A stretch of DNA of 64,000 nucleotides from Cryptomeria japonica. Its lineage: Eukaryota; Streptophyta; Pinopsida; Cupressales; Cupressaceae. Under the pieces are notes generated by a model, which made no database searches, was not told where the DNA came from, and worked only from the letters and a program-made list of their open reading frames with translations. This document shows positions 43,170 to 53,830 of the stretch, piece by piece. A program made the translations under genes and the position numbers. The stretch spans positions 140,658,747 through 140,722,746 of the forward strand of contig NC_081412.1 of assembly GCF_030272615.1 (NCBI RefSeq), given 5' to 3'. Every line of letters begins with the position of its first letter. The stretch's first letter is position 1.

Positions 43170-43914
43170 TTATTCTTTGCATTCCTTATGGATGTGACTT
43201 GAATTACCACAATTCCAGCTAATGACTTTGGATATTCTAGGAGATTTTGATTTCCCTCTGTATTTGGACTTATTTTGCTTCTCATTCTTCTTTCCTTTTT
43301 TCTTAGGTTTTCCATGAACAGTTAGGGCTTCCTTCGAACTGATGGATACCTTCCTCCAAATCTCTTCACCAAGTATGGTACCCACCACATCTTTAGACTT
43401 CAAAATAACAAAAGTACTACCGATAGCCATAACAAGAGAATCCTACAAATTAGGAAAAGAACAAAGCAAGATTTGGCATTTCTCCTCTTCGTCCATCTTA
43501 ACACCAATAGATACCAATTGAGCTACCAACATATTAAATGCTTCCAGGTGATTTGTAACTCATTCACCCTCTTCCATTCTCAAGGAATATAATTTCTTCA
43601 AGAAAATGTGATTAAATAAAGATTTCGGATGATACATTTCCCCAAGATTAGTCCATAGCTTCTTTGCAGAGTTCTCTTCATGGACATTGATCAGAACAAA
43701 GTTTGCCAAGTAGAGTCTAATTAGACCCTTGGCTTTCTGGTCCATAATATCATACTGAGAGGTTGCAGTAGGATCTACAAGTCTTGAGACATTCACATCA
43801 ACAACATCCCACAAATCTCAATCTATTAGTAGATCTTCCATCTTCATCTTCCACATATCAAAATTACTTCCATTAAATTTATCCACCTCTATTCTCGCTG
43901 ACAAACTTGCCATC
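43170..43914 (-). pseudogene. gag of element C1 (broken)
   Basis: Starts at ATG 43914 (MASLSARIEVDKFNGSNFDM). The capsid region includes LYLANFVLINVHEENSAKKL, and a lysine-rich basic tract (KPKKKGKKNEKQNKSKYRGK) precedes a knuckle at about 43215-43175 whose first cysteine is replaced by serine (SWNCGNSSHIHKEC). Stops lie near 43800, 43559 and 43445. It resembles gag of Tork/Tnt1-like Copia elements (recalled family pattern). Confidence 0.85.
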
Positions 43915-44022
43915 TAAAAATTCCTACAACAGGTCAAAAAGTGTCTTCTGTACAAGCTCCCACTCAAATCTGGATTGGGTCAAAAAACCAAACAACCCAC
44001 AACTGAAACCAAAGGTGATCAA

Positions 44023-44034
44023 GCTTTGATATCA
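44023..44034 (-). other. Primer-binding site of element C1 (mutated tRNA-iMet)
   Basis: The minus strand reads TGATATCAAAGC, two G-to-A changes from TGGTATCAGAGC. Confidence 0.75.
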
Positions 44035-44036
44035 CT

Positions 44037-44503
44037 TGTAAGGAAGTAAGTAGCATAATAACTTCCTACACTAACCTTGAGAGGAGGTTAATGCAAAATT
44101 TTTTACAGATCTTTAAAATAGTTACAAAAATAACAAAAACAGACATAATAGCATGCATACCACAACACAATGATTTACACGGGGAAAACCCTTTTGGGAG
44201 AAAAAAACCCACACTCCAAAAGTAGCTCAATATATTATTCAGCAATCAATAATAGAAATTATAATATACTTGCAAAGAAAGATCTTCACAGGAGTACCAC
44301 TAATCAGAGATTCAAAGGTAATTTGAAATAGCCATTAGACTCTTATACACAACCTCTATCTCACACACCTCATATATAGGAGATACAATACAAGAAACCA
44401 TCAAACGGTATTACAAAACCATTGGCTAAAACCACCCAATAAAGTATATTCGACCTTATCTCCATTATAGATTCTCTATGATGTGTCAAAACACACATCA
44501 ACA
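44037..44503 (-). repeat. 5' LTR of element C1
   Basis: About 467 bp, TGTAAGGAAGTAAG...CACATCAACA on the plus strand, next to the primer site. The outer end is inferred from the TG...CA rule because the partner LTR is missing. Confidence 0.7.
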
Positions 44504-46432
44504 TGTGTTCCTCCCTTTTACAACTCATTTATGTGTCTGATGCAATTTATATTTCCTATTTCAGGAGTCCAAACTTTTGGAGGCCATAACTTGTGAACTA
44601 GGTGTTCGATTGACGAATTGTTTGATGCGTCAAAAATCTTGTTAACTTCTTTATTACCTCATAACCCACTACACCAGTTACGCCCACTTTTCGGGGAATT
44701 TTGGAGGGTCTAAATGCCTCAAAATTAAATTTAAACCTTTCATCACACCCTTCAAAAACATAAACTTTAATATCTTCAAAACTAGTTGTAATCTTGCGAT
44801 GAAAATTTAACGACATGCTTATCTAGCCAATATGAAGATTTGGGGAGAATTTAGCACCATTTCATGCTAAAAAAAAACTTACTATAAATAGTAACCTCAT
44901 GTAAATGCAAGGTTGAGACACCATTTTCACAACACATAAACCTATTGTTGAATTTTGACATAGATTCATTTAATCCCTTATGGATATAGGTTTTAATGCA
45001 AACATTGGATCAAGATTATCACCATAATTCTCTTTGAAACTCTCTTAAATTTATCCATTAAGGATATACTAGTGTCAGGAAAAATCTTTGTACAAATTGC
45101 TTACATCTTTAGCCAATGATTACATGAATAATTTCATAATCACATCTTCATCATTAATGTCATATTCATCAATCAAATTGTTACAAGCTATGGAATGATC
45201 CTTACCTGACAATTTATTGTTTGTAGTAAATTTAGGCAATGCCTTTCCTACATCATTATCCACAAGATTCGGGTAACCTTGAATTCCATTTAATTTCAAC
45301 TATCTATACATATTTGTTTACATTGGTCTTTGCCTATCCATTGACCACATTGAGCATCTTACTGTATTTCCAGATTATTATAACCTTGAGCATTTTGGTG
45401 ACTAGCACGCAAATTTTGATTATTCAATTTTTATTTCTAGCATGTTGATTAGCTTGAACATTTTGGAATTATGATGCATTATAGCCTGCAAAAGGATTCT
45501 GCCCATATTGTTATCTTATTCCACCAATATTAACATTGAGAGGTTGTGATGTCATTTGGTTCCATAAAACAAGTATGAAGTCACACATGTGTTTACTAGC
45601 ATTGTTCCTACAATATTAGAAATTAAAATTATTCTCTAATATGGGTCTAGTTTATGCTAATCAATGGAGGTTGTGAAATTTCTGATGTAACATATGATAT
45701 TTGTGGAATACTAGTAGCATTAAATCCTTGTGCAAAGTTATTTGAATAACTGACAATACTAGTAGGATGATTAACATTCAAATATTTTAATGGTTGGAGA
45801 AGTTCTTCTTTTCTCCTTAAATTTTGGATCCTTGCTACATGGGTTTTCAAGTCTTCAACCCTCTCTTTATAGTTCCTCATCAGTTGGAATTTGTGAACTT
45901 GATGCTAATGCATGGTTAGATACATGATAACATGATTTGCATCAAATTAATATACATAGGATTTTAAGATACAAGAGGGGGTAGGATTCGACGCTTCCAA
46001 TGTTTGTTGATCACTTGATTTTGGTAAAAATTGTGAAGCATTCTTTGTTCGATCAAACAATAAACTTCATCACCATTAAAATCTATCTCAAATACTTGTT
46101 TAGCATGAGGTTCACTATAAAAATGACCAAATCTACTAGAGTCCAATCCACCTTGGATAGGTCCTTTACCAATATTCAAAAGTGGAATAGTCATTATAAT
46201 ATCTACATCTCTAGCAAAACAATTATTTTATGATACAATAGACTTACCCATATCTTTTTCTTTCCATTTCTGATTCGGAAGTTCTTCTTGCATTGTCTTC
46301 TATGGTTCTCTCTAGTATAGTGATCTCCTTCATTCTATGGTAGGAGTATTTCAAACAATTACTGGTCTTGAGACACTCATAGTCACCACCCATGAGGGGG
46401 AAAATGAGTTTATACTAGAGAGGTGTTTTGTC
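44504..46432 (-). other. Unrecognised relic, interrupted by element D
   Basis: Two minus-strand frames, 45964-46194 (MTIPLLNIGKGPIQGGLDSS) and 45647-45880 (coiled coil, then an N/S/P-rich tail with YSNNFAQGFN), are followed by broken N/Q-rich text. They may be gag pieces of an old Gypsy-type element, but I see no diagnostic motif. The last five bases, TTGTC, are the left target duplication of D. Confidence 0.35.
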
Positions 46433-47964
46433 TCTTGGCATATGTGCAGATTATGTTGACATGATGATATTATGTTGTCATTGATGTCAATATGCTGAAG
46501 AGTGAATCGGTAATATGTTGAAGAGTGAACCAGTAATATGTTGAAGAGTGAACCAGTTTATTGAAGTTAAGCAACTAGCAAAGTGAATTGGTATAATGTT
46601 GTGAACCGATATATGTGCAAAAGGTGAAGCGGTACATTTGTCCAAGTGAACTGGTATATGGAATGTTTTCTATCAAGGTTTAATATGGTATGACTACCGG
46701 TTGGTAGTCCCAGCCTCAGAGTTTTTGGTTGAAGTGTTTTGAGCCTATGTGATTCAACCGATGGCATTGTGTGATGAGTTAGCATTGTAATGGAGATCAG
46801 ATCACGTTGCCATGCCAGCCTCATGCACGTGAAGGATCTTGCATGAAGGGGATTGATCCTATCTACCTTGGGAATATACGAAGTCCCTGCAAATGGTGAA
46901 GAATGCATGATGGGTTATTGCCTTCGAGAAGCGGTGAAGAACGAATGATGGAGAATGTCTTGAGATTTGTTCAAGACCATTGTATTCAAATGCAAAGTGT
47001 TCAATGGTCAGGATTGAACTGAATGAATTTCTCAATCTAAATGTTTAGGGTTTAGGGTTTATGCTACCGACCTATATGTTTCCTATAAGGTCAATGTTGT
47101 GTTTCATGTTGAAGTTGTTGTCAAATGTTGTGTGTGTATCTAAGAGAAGAGATACATGATTCTTCACAGACCAAATAAGAGAATCAATACCTGCAAAGTG
47201 TGTGTGCAGAAAGAAGGAACTAAAATGGATCTGCATTGGCATTGAGTACTATTACCAGATCATTGTAATACCTGTTGATCTCTAATCACTTCAATAGTTA
47301 GAAAATCCCTTAACAGGGTAGCTTTAACTAGCTTGTTGTAAATCCTTTAACAGGGTGACTCAAAGCCATTGAGTTCATAAAATCCTCTAACAAAGTAACC
47401 TTTAATAGGGTTTAACCCTTAACCGGGTATTCTAGCCATCCCTTAACTGGGTGATCCCTAACAAGATCGGTTCCTAACAGAACTTGTTGTAACAGTCTTT
47501 AACCAGACTAGGCTCCTAATAGAGTGGACTTCTAAAGAGTTCAAAAATAGCTTGTGGGTATTCATCCCCACCATGGTTTTTCCCAGTTGGGTTTCCACCT
47601 AAAAAATATGCGTGTCATGTGTGATGCCTCTTTCATGTGATGTTTCATTATTTCTTGTTTAGTGGTGAATCATGTTGATCTAGTAAATTATTGTATCTCA
47701 GATGATAGAATATCTGTTTATGCATAAGGATAAAGTGGAAATGAGGGAGTAGGTTGTATGGAAAGCTAAGTGTTGTTGGTTTATGTCTTTCACAATCTCA
47801 TTGTGTTTAACCTATAGTAATCTGGTTTAGACTGGTGTTAGTGATTGTCAGTCAAATTCACTGTTTGTAGTCAAACTGGTTCAGGAAAAGATTTTGTGTC
47901 TATACTGATTCACCCCCCCCTCTCAGTACTAGTTTGGTACTCACTGTTCATCATTGAGTTATCA
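46433..47964 (+). repeat. 5' LTR of element D
   Basis: 1532 bp. It contains tandem copies of a 21-bp unit (AAGAGTGAACCAGTAATATGT, 46497-46565), a telomere-like TTTAGGGTTTAGGGTTT (47044-47060), an array of short palindromes (47304-47537) and a poly-C motif ending in TCTCAGT. It ends GAGTTATCA. Confidence 0.93.
47304..47537 (+). repeat. Array of CCCTTAACNGGG mini-palindromes in the D LTR
   Basis: CCCTTAACAGGG (47307), CCTTTAACAGGG (47344), CCTTTAATAGGG (47399), CCCTTAACCGGG (47416) and CCCTTAACTGGG (47440), plus several weaker copies, spaced about 12-40 bp apart. The 3' LTR has the same array from 53184. Related words occur in the LTR of fragment G on its own strand. Confidence 0.8.
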
Positions 47965-47966
47965 AT

Positions 47967-47978
47967 TGGTATCAGAGC
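47967..47978 (+). other. Primer-binding site of element D (tRNA-iMet)
   Basis: TGGTATCAGAGC, two bases after the LTR. Confidence 0.92.
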
Positions 47979-48035
47979 ATCCTCTAGGTCCTCTGTGTTG
48001 TAAGCTTAACCGCTTGAGGGAAAGATCCTATTGTA

Positions 48036-48980
48036 ATGATGAAGAGGGAAGGTCCAAAATTCAATAGATATAATTTTAAAATATGGAAGGGCAGAATGAA
48101 GATATACATTAGAAGCATGGGTACTCAATATTGGAGCTATGTTGAGAATGCTTATGTTATCCCTACTGATACTCTCACTGATGACCAAAGGACAGAGATT
48201 CAAGAGAATGGACAAGCCATGGAAGCACTAATTAGTAGTTTATCTGACATCAAGTTTATTGATGTTCAGGACAAAGAGAATCCCAAAGAAGTATGGGATA
48301 CTCTTGAGAATATCTATGGTGGTGATGAGCATGTGAAACAAGCTAAGGAAGAAAGCCTTAGAGGAAAGTTTGAAGACATGCAGATGGTTGAAGGAGAGAC
48401 CATTCAACAATATGGAATAAGAATCAAACATGTTGTTGGAGATATCAAGAGTGCAGGTGGTAAAATGGAAGATTCCACTATTGTTAGCAAAGTTTTGAGA
48501 TCCTTATTACTGGTCTATGCAATAAGGGTTGCAGCTATTTAGGAGTTGAGGTCAATAGACAAGACGAAGGTATCCCTAGACTCCATCATTGCAAAGTTGA
48601 CAGCCTATGAGCTAAATAGTTTTGATGGCAGCATTTAGAAGACTGAATCAACCTTCAGAGCATCTACTGCACCATCTAGAAGAGGCAAAGAAGCTAGTAC
48701 TAGTGGTGAACCAAGATAGAATAGAGAAATGGATGATGAGGAGATCCTGATAGAATTTGAAGCTCTTCTTGCCAAGAGACTTCCTAAGGGAGCCAATAAA
48801 TACAGAGGTAAGCTCCCTTTGAAATGTTTTTCTTGTAACCAGATAGGACACATTGCTATAAACTGTCCTAATGGTGATAGAAAGGACAAACTGGAAAAGT
48901 TCAAGAAGTTCAAAGGAGGAACCCAAAGAAACTATTTTGTAGCAGTTAATGAAGGTGTCAAGGAAGATGTGTCAGACAAG
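48036..48980 (+). pseudogene. gag of element D (three stops)
   Basis: From ATG 48036 the frame reads MMKREGPKFNRYNFKIWKGR, a Copia gag start, through GETIQQYGIRIKHVVGDIKS to an intact CCHC knuckle, CFSCNQIGHIAINC (48825-48866). Stops at 48540, 48636 and 48717 are all TAG where CAG is expected (the first is AAI-stop-ELRS). There is no frameshift. The protein formed the particle and bound element RNA in intact relatives. Confidence 0.9.
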
Positions 48981-51900
48981 AAGGCTCTTGTCTCCTGCTT
49001 TGATAATTCCAATGAGTGTATTATTGATAGTGGTTATTCTCACCATATGACTGGTGATTAGAGTAAGTTTCTATCTCTGGAAGAGTATGATGGTGGTGTG
49101 GTTCATTCTGGTAATGATGCACCATGTATGGTAAAAGGCAGAGGGTTCATCTCTCTGAATGGAAAGAGCAGTTCTAACAATGTGTATTGGGTAGAAGGTC
49201 TCAGACACAACCTATTGAGTGTTGCCCAGTGGAATGATAGTGGACTCACTTTGGAATTCAAAAATGGAGTGTGCAAAATCAAAGGAAAGAATGGTGAATT
49301 GATGGCCACCAGTATGCAGACCAAAGGTAACCTATTTCAGCTGACTGCAAATGTCAGTACATGTCTTATGGCCAAGTTTGATGACAGCTGGATATGGCAT
49401 AGGAGACTCCTCCATGTCAACTTTGATAACATTGTGAAGGCCAGTAAGATCAAGGTAGTCAAGGGATTGCCAGTGCTAAGAAAATCAAAAAATCCTTTGT
49501 GCAGAGAGTGTCAATTGGGGAAAATGTCTTCCTTAAATTTCAAAGGTAAATCTTTCACTGCAGACAATTTACTTGATCTTGTGCATACTGATTTGTGTGG
49601 TCTTATGAAAACTAGGAGTGTGCAGGGAGATAGGTATTTTATGATTCTTACAGATGATTTCTCAAGAATGATGTGGGTCACATTCTTGAAGGACAAGTCT
49701 GAAGCCTTTGGAAAGTTCAAATCTTTCAGAGCATTGGTAGAAAAGGAAAGCGGTAGAAGAATCAAATGCCTTAGAACTGATCAAGGAGGGGAATTCACTT
49801 CCAGTGAATTCAATAAATATTGTGAAGAGAATGGCATCAAGAGGCAATTGTCTACTCCCCAGACTCCATAGCAGAATGGCTTAGCAGAGAGAAACAACCG
49901 GACTATGGTTGAAGCGGCTAGAACTATGTTAATCTAAGGAAAGGTTGCTCACACCTTTTGGAGAGAAGCGGTGAGCATTGCAGTCTACACAATGAACCAG
50001 GTACTCATCAAAAAGGGTAAGGACAAAACACCTTATGAGTATTAGACTGGTAAGACACCAGTGATAAGCTACTTTAGAGTGTTTGGTAGTAAATGTTATA
50101 TCAAGAGGAGTGAAAATTAGAGCAAGTTTGATGTTAAATGTGATGAGGGAATATTCCTAGGGTATTCCACAAAGAACAAAGCTCTCAAATGTTTCAATAA
50201 TAGGACTTAGAGAATTGTTGAAAGCATCAATGTTAGAGTTGATGAAACCTCTAAGAAATTTGAGGAAACCGACAGTGAGCAAGTAAGAGATGAACTAGTA
50301 GTAACCTTCTAGGAACTGGTTGCAAAACAGCCAAGCACCAGTAACACTACTCCTACATCAATGGATGTTGATGCTGATGAAGATGAGGATGAAGAAGAAA
50401 AGCAAGAGGAAAAAACTAAGATCATCCCTAGGTATGTAAAGATGAATCATGATCCAAAGCAAATCATAGGAGACAAAGATGCAGGAATTCTTACAAGAAG
50501 AAAGGTCAGAGAAAACTCATGTATGATCTCTGAATTTGAGCCTAAATCATTCAAAGAGGCACATAAAGATGAAGACTAGATCAAGATAATGGAAGAGGAA
50601 CTTGATCAGATAGAAAAGAATGGTACATGGTCTTTGGTACCCAGACCGGAGCATAAAAATGTCATTGGAACCAAATGGGTTTTTCAGAAATAAACTGAAT
50701 GAGGATGGCACAGTGGTAAGGAACAAAACTAGACTAGTATGTAAAGGATATGCCCAAGAAGAAGGAGAAGACTATGGAGAAATCTTTGCTCTAGTAGAAA
50801 GATTGGAAGGAGTTCGTATTCTTCTTGCATATGCAGCTTTTAAAGGATTCAAGGTATACCAAATGGATGTAAAATCTGCATTTCTAAATGGAATACTTGA
50901 AGAGGAGGTGTATATAGAGCAACCAGATGGGTTTTCCCTATCAGAAGACAATGACATGGTGTGTAGGCTACATAAAACCTTGTATGGACTGAAGCAGGCA
51001 CCTAGAGTATGGTATGAATGCTTGCACTCCCATCTTGTGAAAATTGGATTTGGAAGAACAAGTGAAGATAACAATATCTACTTGAAATCAAAAGGAGACT
51101 AGATTTTGATTTGTGAAGTATTTGTTGATGACATAATCTTTTGTGGAGATGACAAGATGAGTCATGACTTTGCAGATGAGATGAAGAAGGAATTTGAGAT
51201 GTCACTCATAGGGGAGATTAAGTTCTTCATTGGACTACAAATTCAGCAAATAAAAGATGGAATCTTTATTACTCAGTCCAAGTATGTCAAAGAGGTGTTG
51301 AAGACCTTTGGCATGGATGACAACAAACCAGTTGGTACACCAATGGTGACCGGTTGTAAACTATCAAAAGAGGATGACTCAGCATTGGTAAATGAGATGG
51401 AATACCGATCAATGATTGGTAAGTTGCATTATGTAGTGCATAGCAGACTGGGCATTGCACATGCAATGGGTATTACCGCTCAGTTTCAGAAAAGCCCAAG
51501 AGAATCTCACCTGGTAGCAGTTAAGCAGATTCTTAGATATCTAATGGGAACTATTAACTATGGATTATGGTATCCATACAATGATGATTTCAACCTGAAA
51601 GTGTTCATAGATGCTGATTGAGCTGGTAATGTGGATGATCGAAAGAGCACAACCAGTGGTGCATTCTTTCTCGGTGGTAGACTGGTCTCATGGATGAGTA
51701 AAAAGTAGAGTTGTATCTCTCAGTCTATACTAGAAGCGGAGTATGTTGCATCTTTTATGAACTGCACCTAGACTATTTGGATGAAGCATGTATTGAATGG
51801 CTTCAAAGTTCCTGTATCTGAACTGGTAAGTATATTTTGTGACAATACAAGTACAATTAACATTTCCAAGAATCCATTTTTACATGTTAGAACCAAGCAC

Positions 51901-52074
51901 TTTGAACTCAAGTATCATTTCTTGAGGGAAAAGGTTCAGAACAAAGAGGTGGTATTGGAACATGTTTCCAGTAAGGAGTAGTTAGCAGACATATTCACCA
52001 AGCCTCTACTGAAGGCTACATTTACCTATTTGAGAGGTGAATTAGGGGTGCTACCCCTTCAAGAGGTAAACTAA
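48981..52074 (+). pseudogene. pol of element D: protease, integrase, RT, RNase H (broken)
   Basis: It continues the gag frame. The protease is CIIDSGYSHHM (49017). Pre-integrase has WHRRLLHVN and CRECQLGK. Integrase has HTDLCG, RTDQGGEF and LAERNN. RT has [12 protein letters not shown] and VFVDDIIFCGDD, and RNase H ends LADIFTKPL, with the stop at 52072-52074. Thirteen stops lie inside: 49059, 49869, 49935, 50043, 50118, 50208, 50310, 50577, 51100, 51619, 51706, 51769 and 51979. One extra T near 50686 shifts the frame. An acidic linker (DADEDEDEEEKQEEKTK) separates integrase from RT. There is no env-like gene before the 3' LTR. Confidence 0.92.
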
Positions 52075-52152
52075 AGGTTTGTGCTCCACATTAGTCAGAT
52101 CTTACTTTGCTATATCTTTTTAGGATTGATGTGTTGAAGGATGCTACTCCTT

Positions 52153-52317
52153 AGGGGGAGCAACATAGTGGAATAGGGAAGCTCGTGCCTCCACTTTGGC
52201 ATTGTTGTCAAAGGGGGAGAAGATGTGAAACAGAGAAGATATCTGTAGTATTAAGGAGAAGATGTGATGCAGAAAGAGAGATATCTTTGTATATTGCCAT
52301 CAATGCCAAAGGGGGAG
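52153..52317 (+). promoter_or_regulatory. Polypurine-tract array of element D
   Basis: Tracts at 52153-52160 (AGGGGGAG), 52210-52219 (AAAGGGGGAG) and 52308-52317 (AAAGGGGGAG, against the 3' LTR). Confidence 0.8.
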
Positions 52318-52380
52318 ATTGTTGGCATATGTGCAGAGTATGTTGACATGATGATATTATGTTGTCATTGATGTCAATAT
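52291..52380 (+). promoter_or_regulatory. Inverted repeat spanning polypurine tract and 3' LTR start (D)
   Basis: ATATTGCCATCAATG (52291-52305) pairs with CATTGATGTCAATAT (52366-52380), one mismatch in 15. Relative to A and E, two G-C pairs are replaced by A-T pairs on both arms. Confidence 0.75.
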
Positions 52381-53825
52381 GCTAAAGAGTGAACCGGTAA
52401 TACACTGAGGAGGTGAACCGGTAATATGTTGAAGAGTGAACTGGTTTATTGAAGTTAAGCAACTGGCAAAGTGAACTGATATAATGTTGTGAACCAGGAT
52501 ATGTGCAAAAGGTGAAGCGGTATGTTTGTCCAAGTGAACCGGTGTATGGAATTTTTTCTATCAAGGTTTAATATGGTATGACTACCGGTTAGTAGTCCAA
52601 GCCTTAGGGTTTCCGGTTGAAGTTTTTTGAGCCTGTGTGATTCAATCGATGGCATTGTGTGATGAGTTAGCATTGTAATGGAGATCAGATCGTGTTGCCA
52701 AGTCAACCTCGTGTGCGTGAAGGATCTTGCATGAAGGGGATTGATCCTATCTACCTCAGGAATGTGCAAAGTCCCTACAAATGGTGAAGAATGCATGATG
52801 GGTTATCACCTTGAAGAACGAATGATGTGGAATGTCTTGAGATCTATTCAAGACCATTGTATTCAAATGCAAAGTGTTCAATGGTCAGGATTGAACCGAC
52901 TGAATTGCTCAACCTAAATGTTTAGGGTTTAGGGTTTATACTACTGACCTATCTGTTTCCTATAAGGTTGATGTTGTGTTTCATGTTGAAGTTGTTGGCA
53001 AATATTGTGTGTGTATTTAAGAGTAGAGATACATGATTCTTGCCAGACTAAATAAGAGAATTGATACCTACAAAGTGCGTGTTCAGAAGGAAGGAACTAC
53101 AATAGATCTGCATTGGCATTGAGTGCTATTACCAGATCATTGTAATACTTGTTGATCTCTAATCACTTCAACAGTTGGAAAATCCCTTAACAGGGTAGCT
53201 TTAACCAGCTTGCTGTAAATCCTTTAATAGGGTGACTCAAAGCTATTGAGCTCATAAAATCCTCTAACAAGGTAATCTTTAATAGGGTTTAACCCTTAAC
53301 TGGGTATTCTAGCCATCCCTTAATTGGGTGATCCCTAATAGGATCGGTTCATAACAGTCTTTAACTGGACTAGGCTCCTAATAGAGAAGACTTCTAAAGA
53401 GTTCAAAAATAGCTTGTGGGTATTCATCCCCACCATGGTTTTTCCTAGTTGGGTTTCCACCTGAAAAATATGTGTGTCATGTGTGATGCCTCCTTCATGT
53501 GATGTTTCATTATTTCCTATTTAGTGGTGAATCATGTTGATCTAGTAAATTATTGTATCTCAGATGATAGAATATCTTTTTATGCATAAGGATAAAGTGG
53601 AAATGAGGGAGTAGGTTGTATGGAAAGCTAAGTGTTGCTAGTTTATGTCTTTCATAGTCTCATTGTGTTTAACTGGTAGTAATCTGGTTCAGACTGGTGT
53701 TAGTGATTGTCAGTCAAGTTCACTGTTTGTCGTCAAACCAGTTCAGGAAAAGATTTTGTGTCTATACTGATTCACCCCCCCTCTCAGTACTAGTTTGGTA
53801 CTTACTGTTCATCATTGAGTTATCA
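52320..53825 (+). repeat. 3' LTR of element D
   Basis: 1506 bp, TGTTGGCATATG...GAGTTATCA, homologous along its length to the 5' LTR with scattered, mainly transition, differences. It retains the telomere-like motif (52921-52937) and the palindrome array (53184 to about 53390). Confidence 0.93.
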
Positions 53826-53830
53826 TTGTC

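Larger units (their letters stand above)
28020..44503 (-). mobile_element. Copia retrotransposon C1, split by two later insertions
   Basis: Pieces lie at 28020-30079, 35306-35608 and 42257-44503. Read on the minus strand from 44503 they give a 5' LTR, primer site, gag, protease, pre-integrase domain, integrase, RT and RNase H. Removing C2 and B rejoins integrase text at both junctions, at the duplicated sites GTAGG and AAAAA. The 3' LTR is missing: similarity fades near 28020 just after the RNase H end, and nothing there resembles the LTR at 44037-44503. The frame is heavily broken. The gag start and zinc motif resemble the Tork/Tnt1-like Copia group (inference). Confidence 0.88.
46433..53825 (+). 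mobile_element. Complete Copia retrotransposon D (inactive)
   Basis: 7393 bp with perfect target duplication TTGTC (46428-46432 and 53826-53830). LTRs of 1532 and 1506 bp flank an iMet primer site and one long gag-pol frame with protease, integrase, RT and RNase H in Copia order. Decay is unusual: 16 stops but only one frameshift in about 4 kb of coding sequence. The first base pair of the 5' LTR has mutated (TC for TG). Gag and integrase place it in the same broad group as A and E, but as a separate family. Confidence 0.96.

Noticed and set aside
47044-47060. Interstitial telomere repeat
   Set aside because: Only about two and a half TTTAGGG units, present in both LTRs, so it is an LTR motif and not a relic of a chromosome end.
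52075-52319. An env-like gene between pol and 3' LTR of element D
   Set aside because: Only about 245 bp of non-coding sequence with polypurine tracts is present, too short for env. The same holds for A and E.
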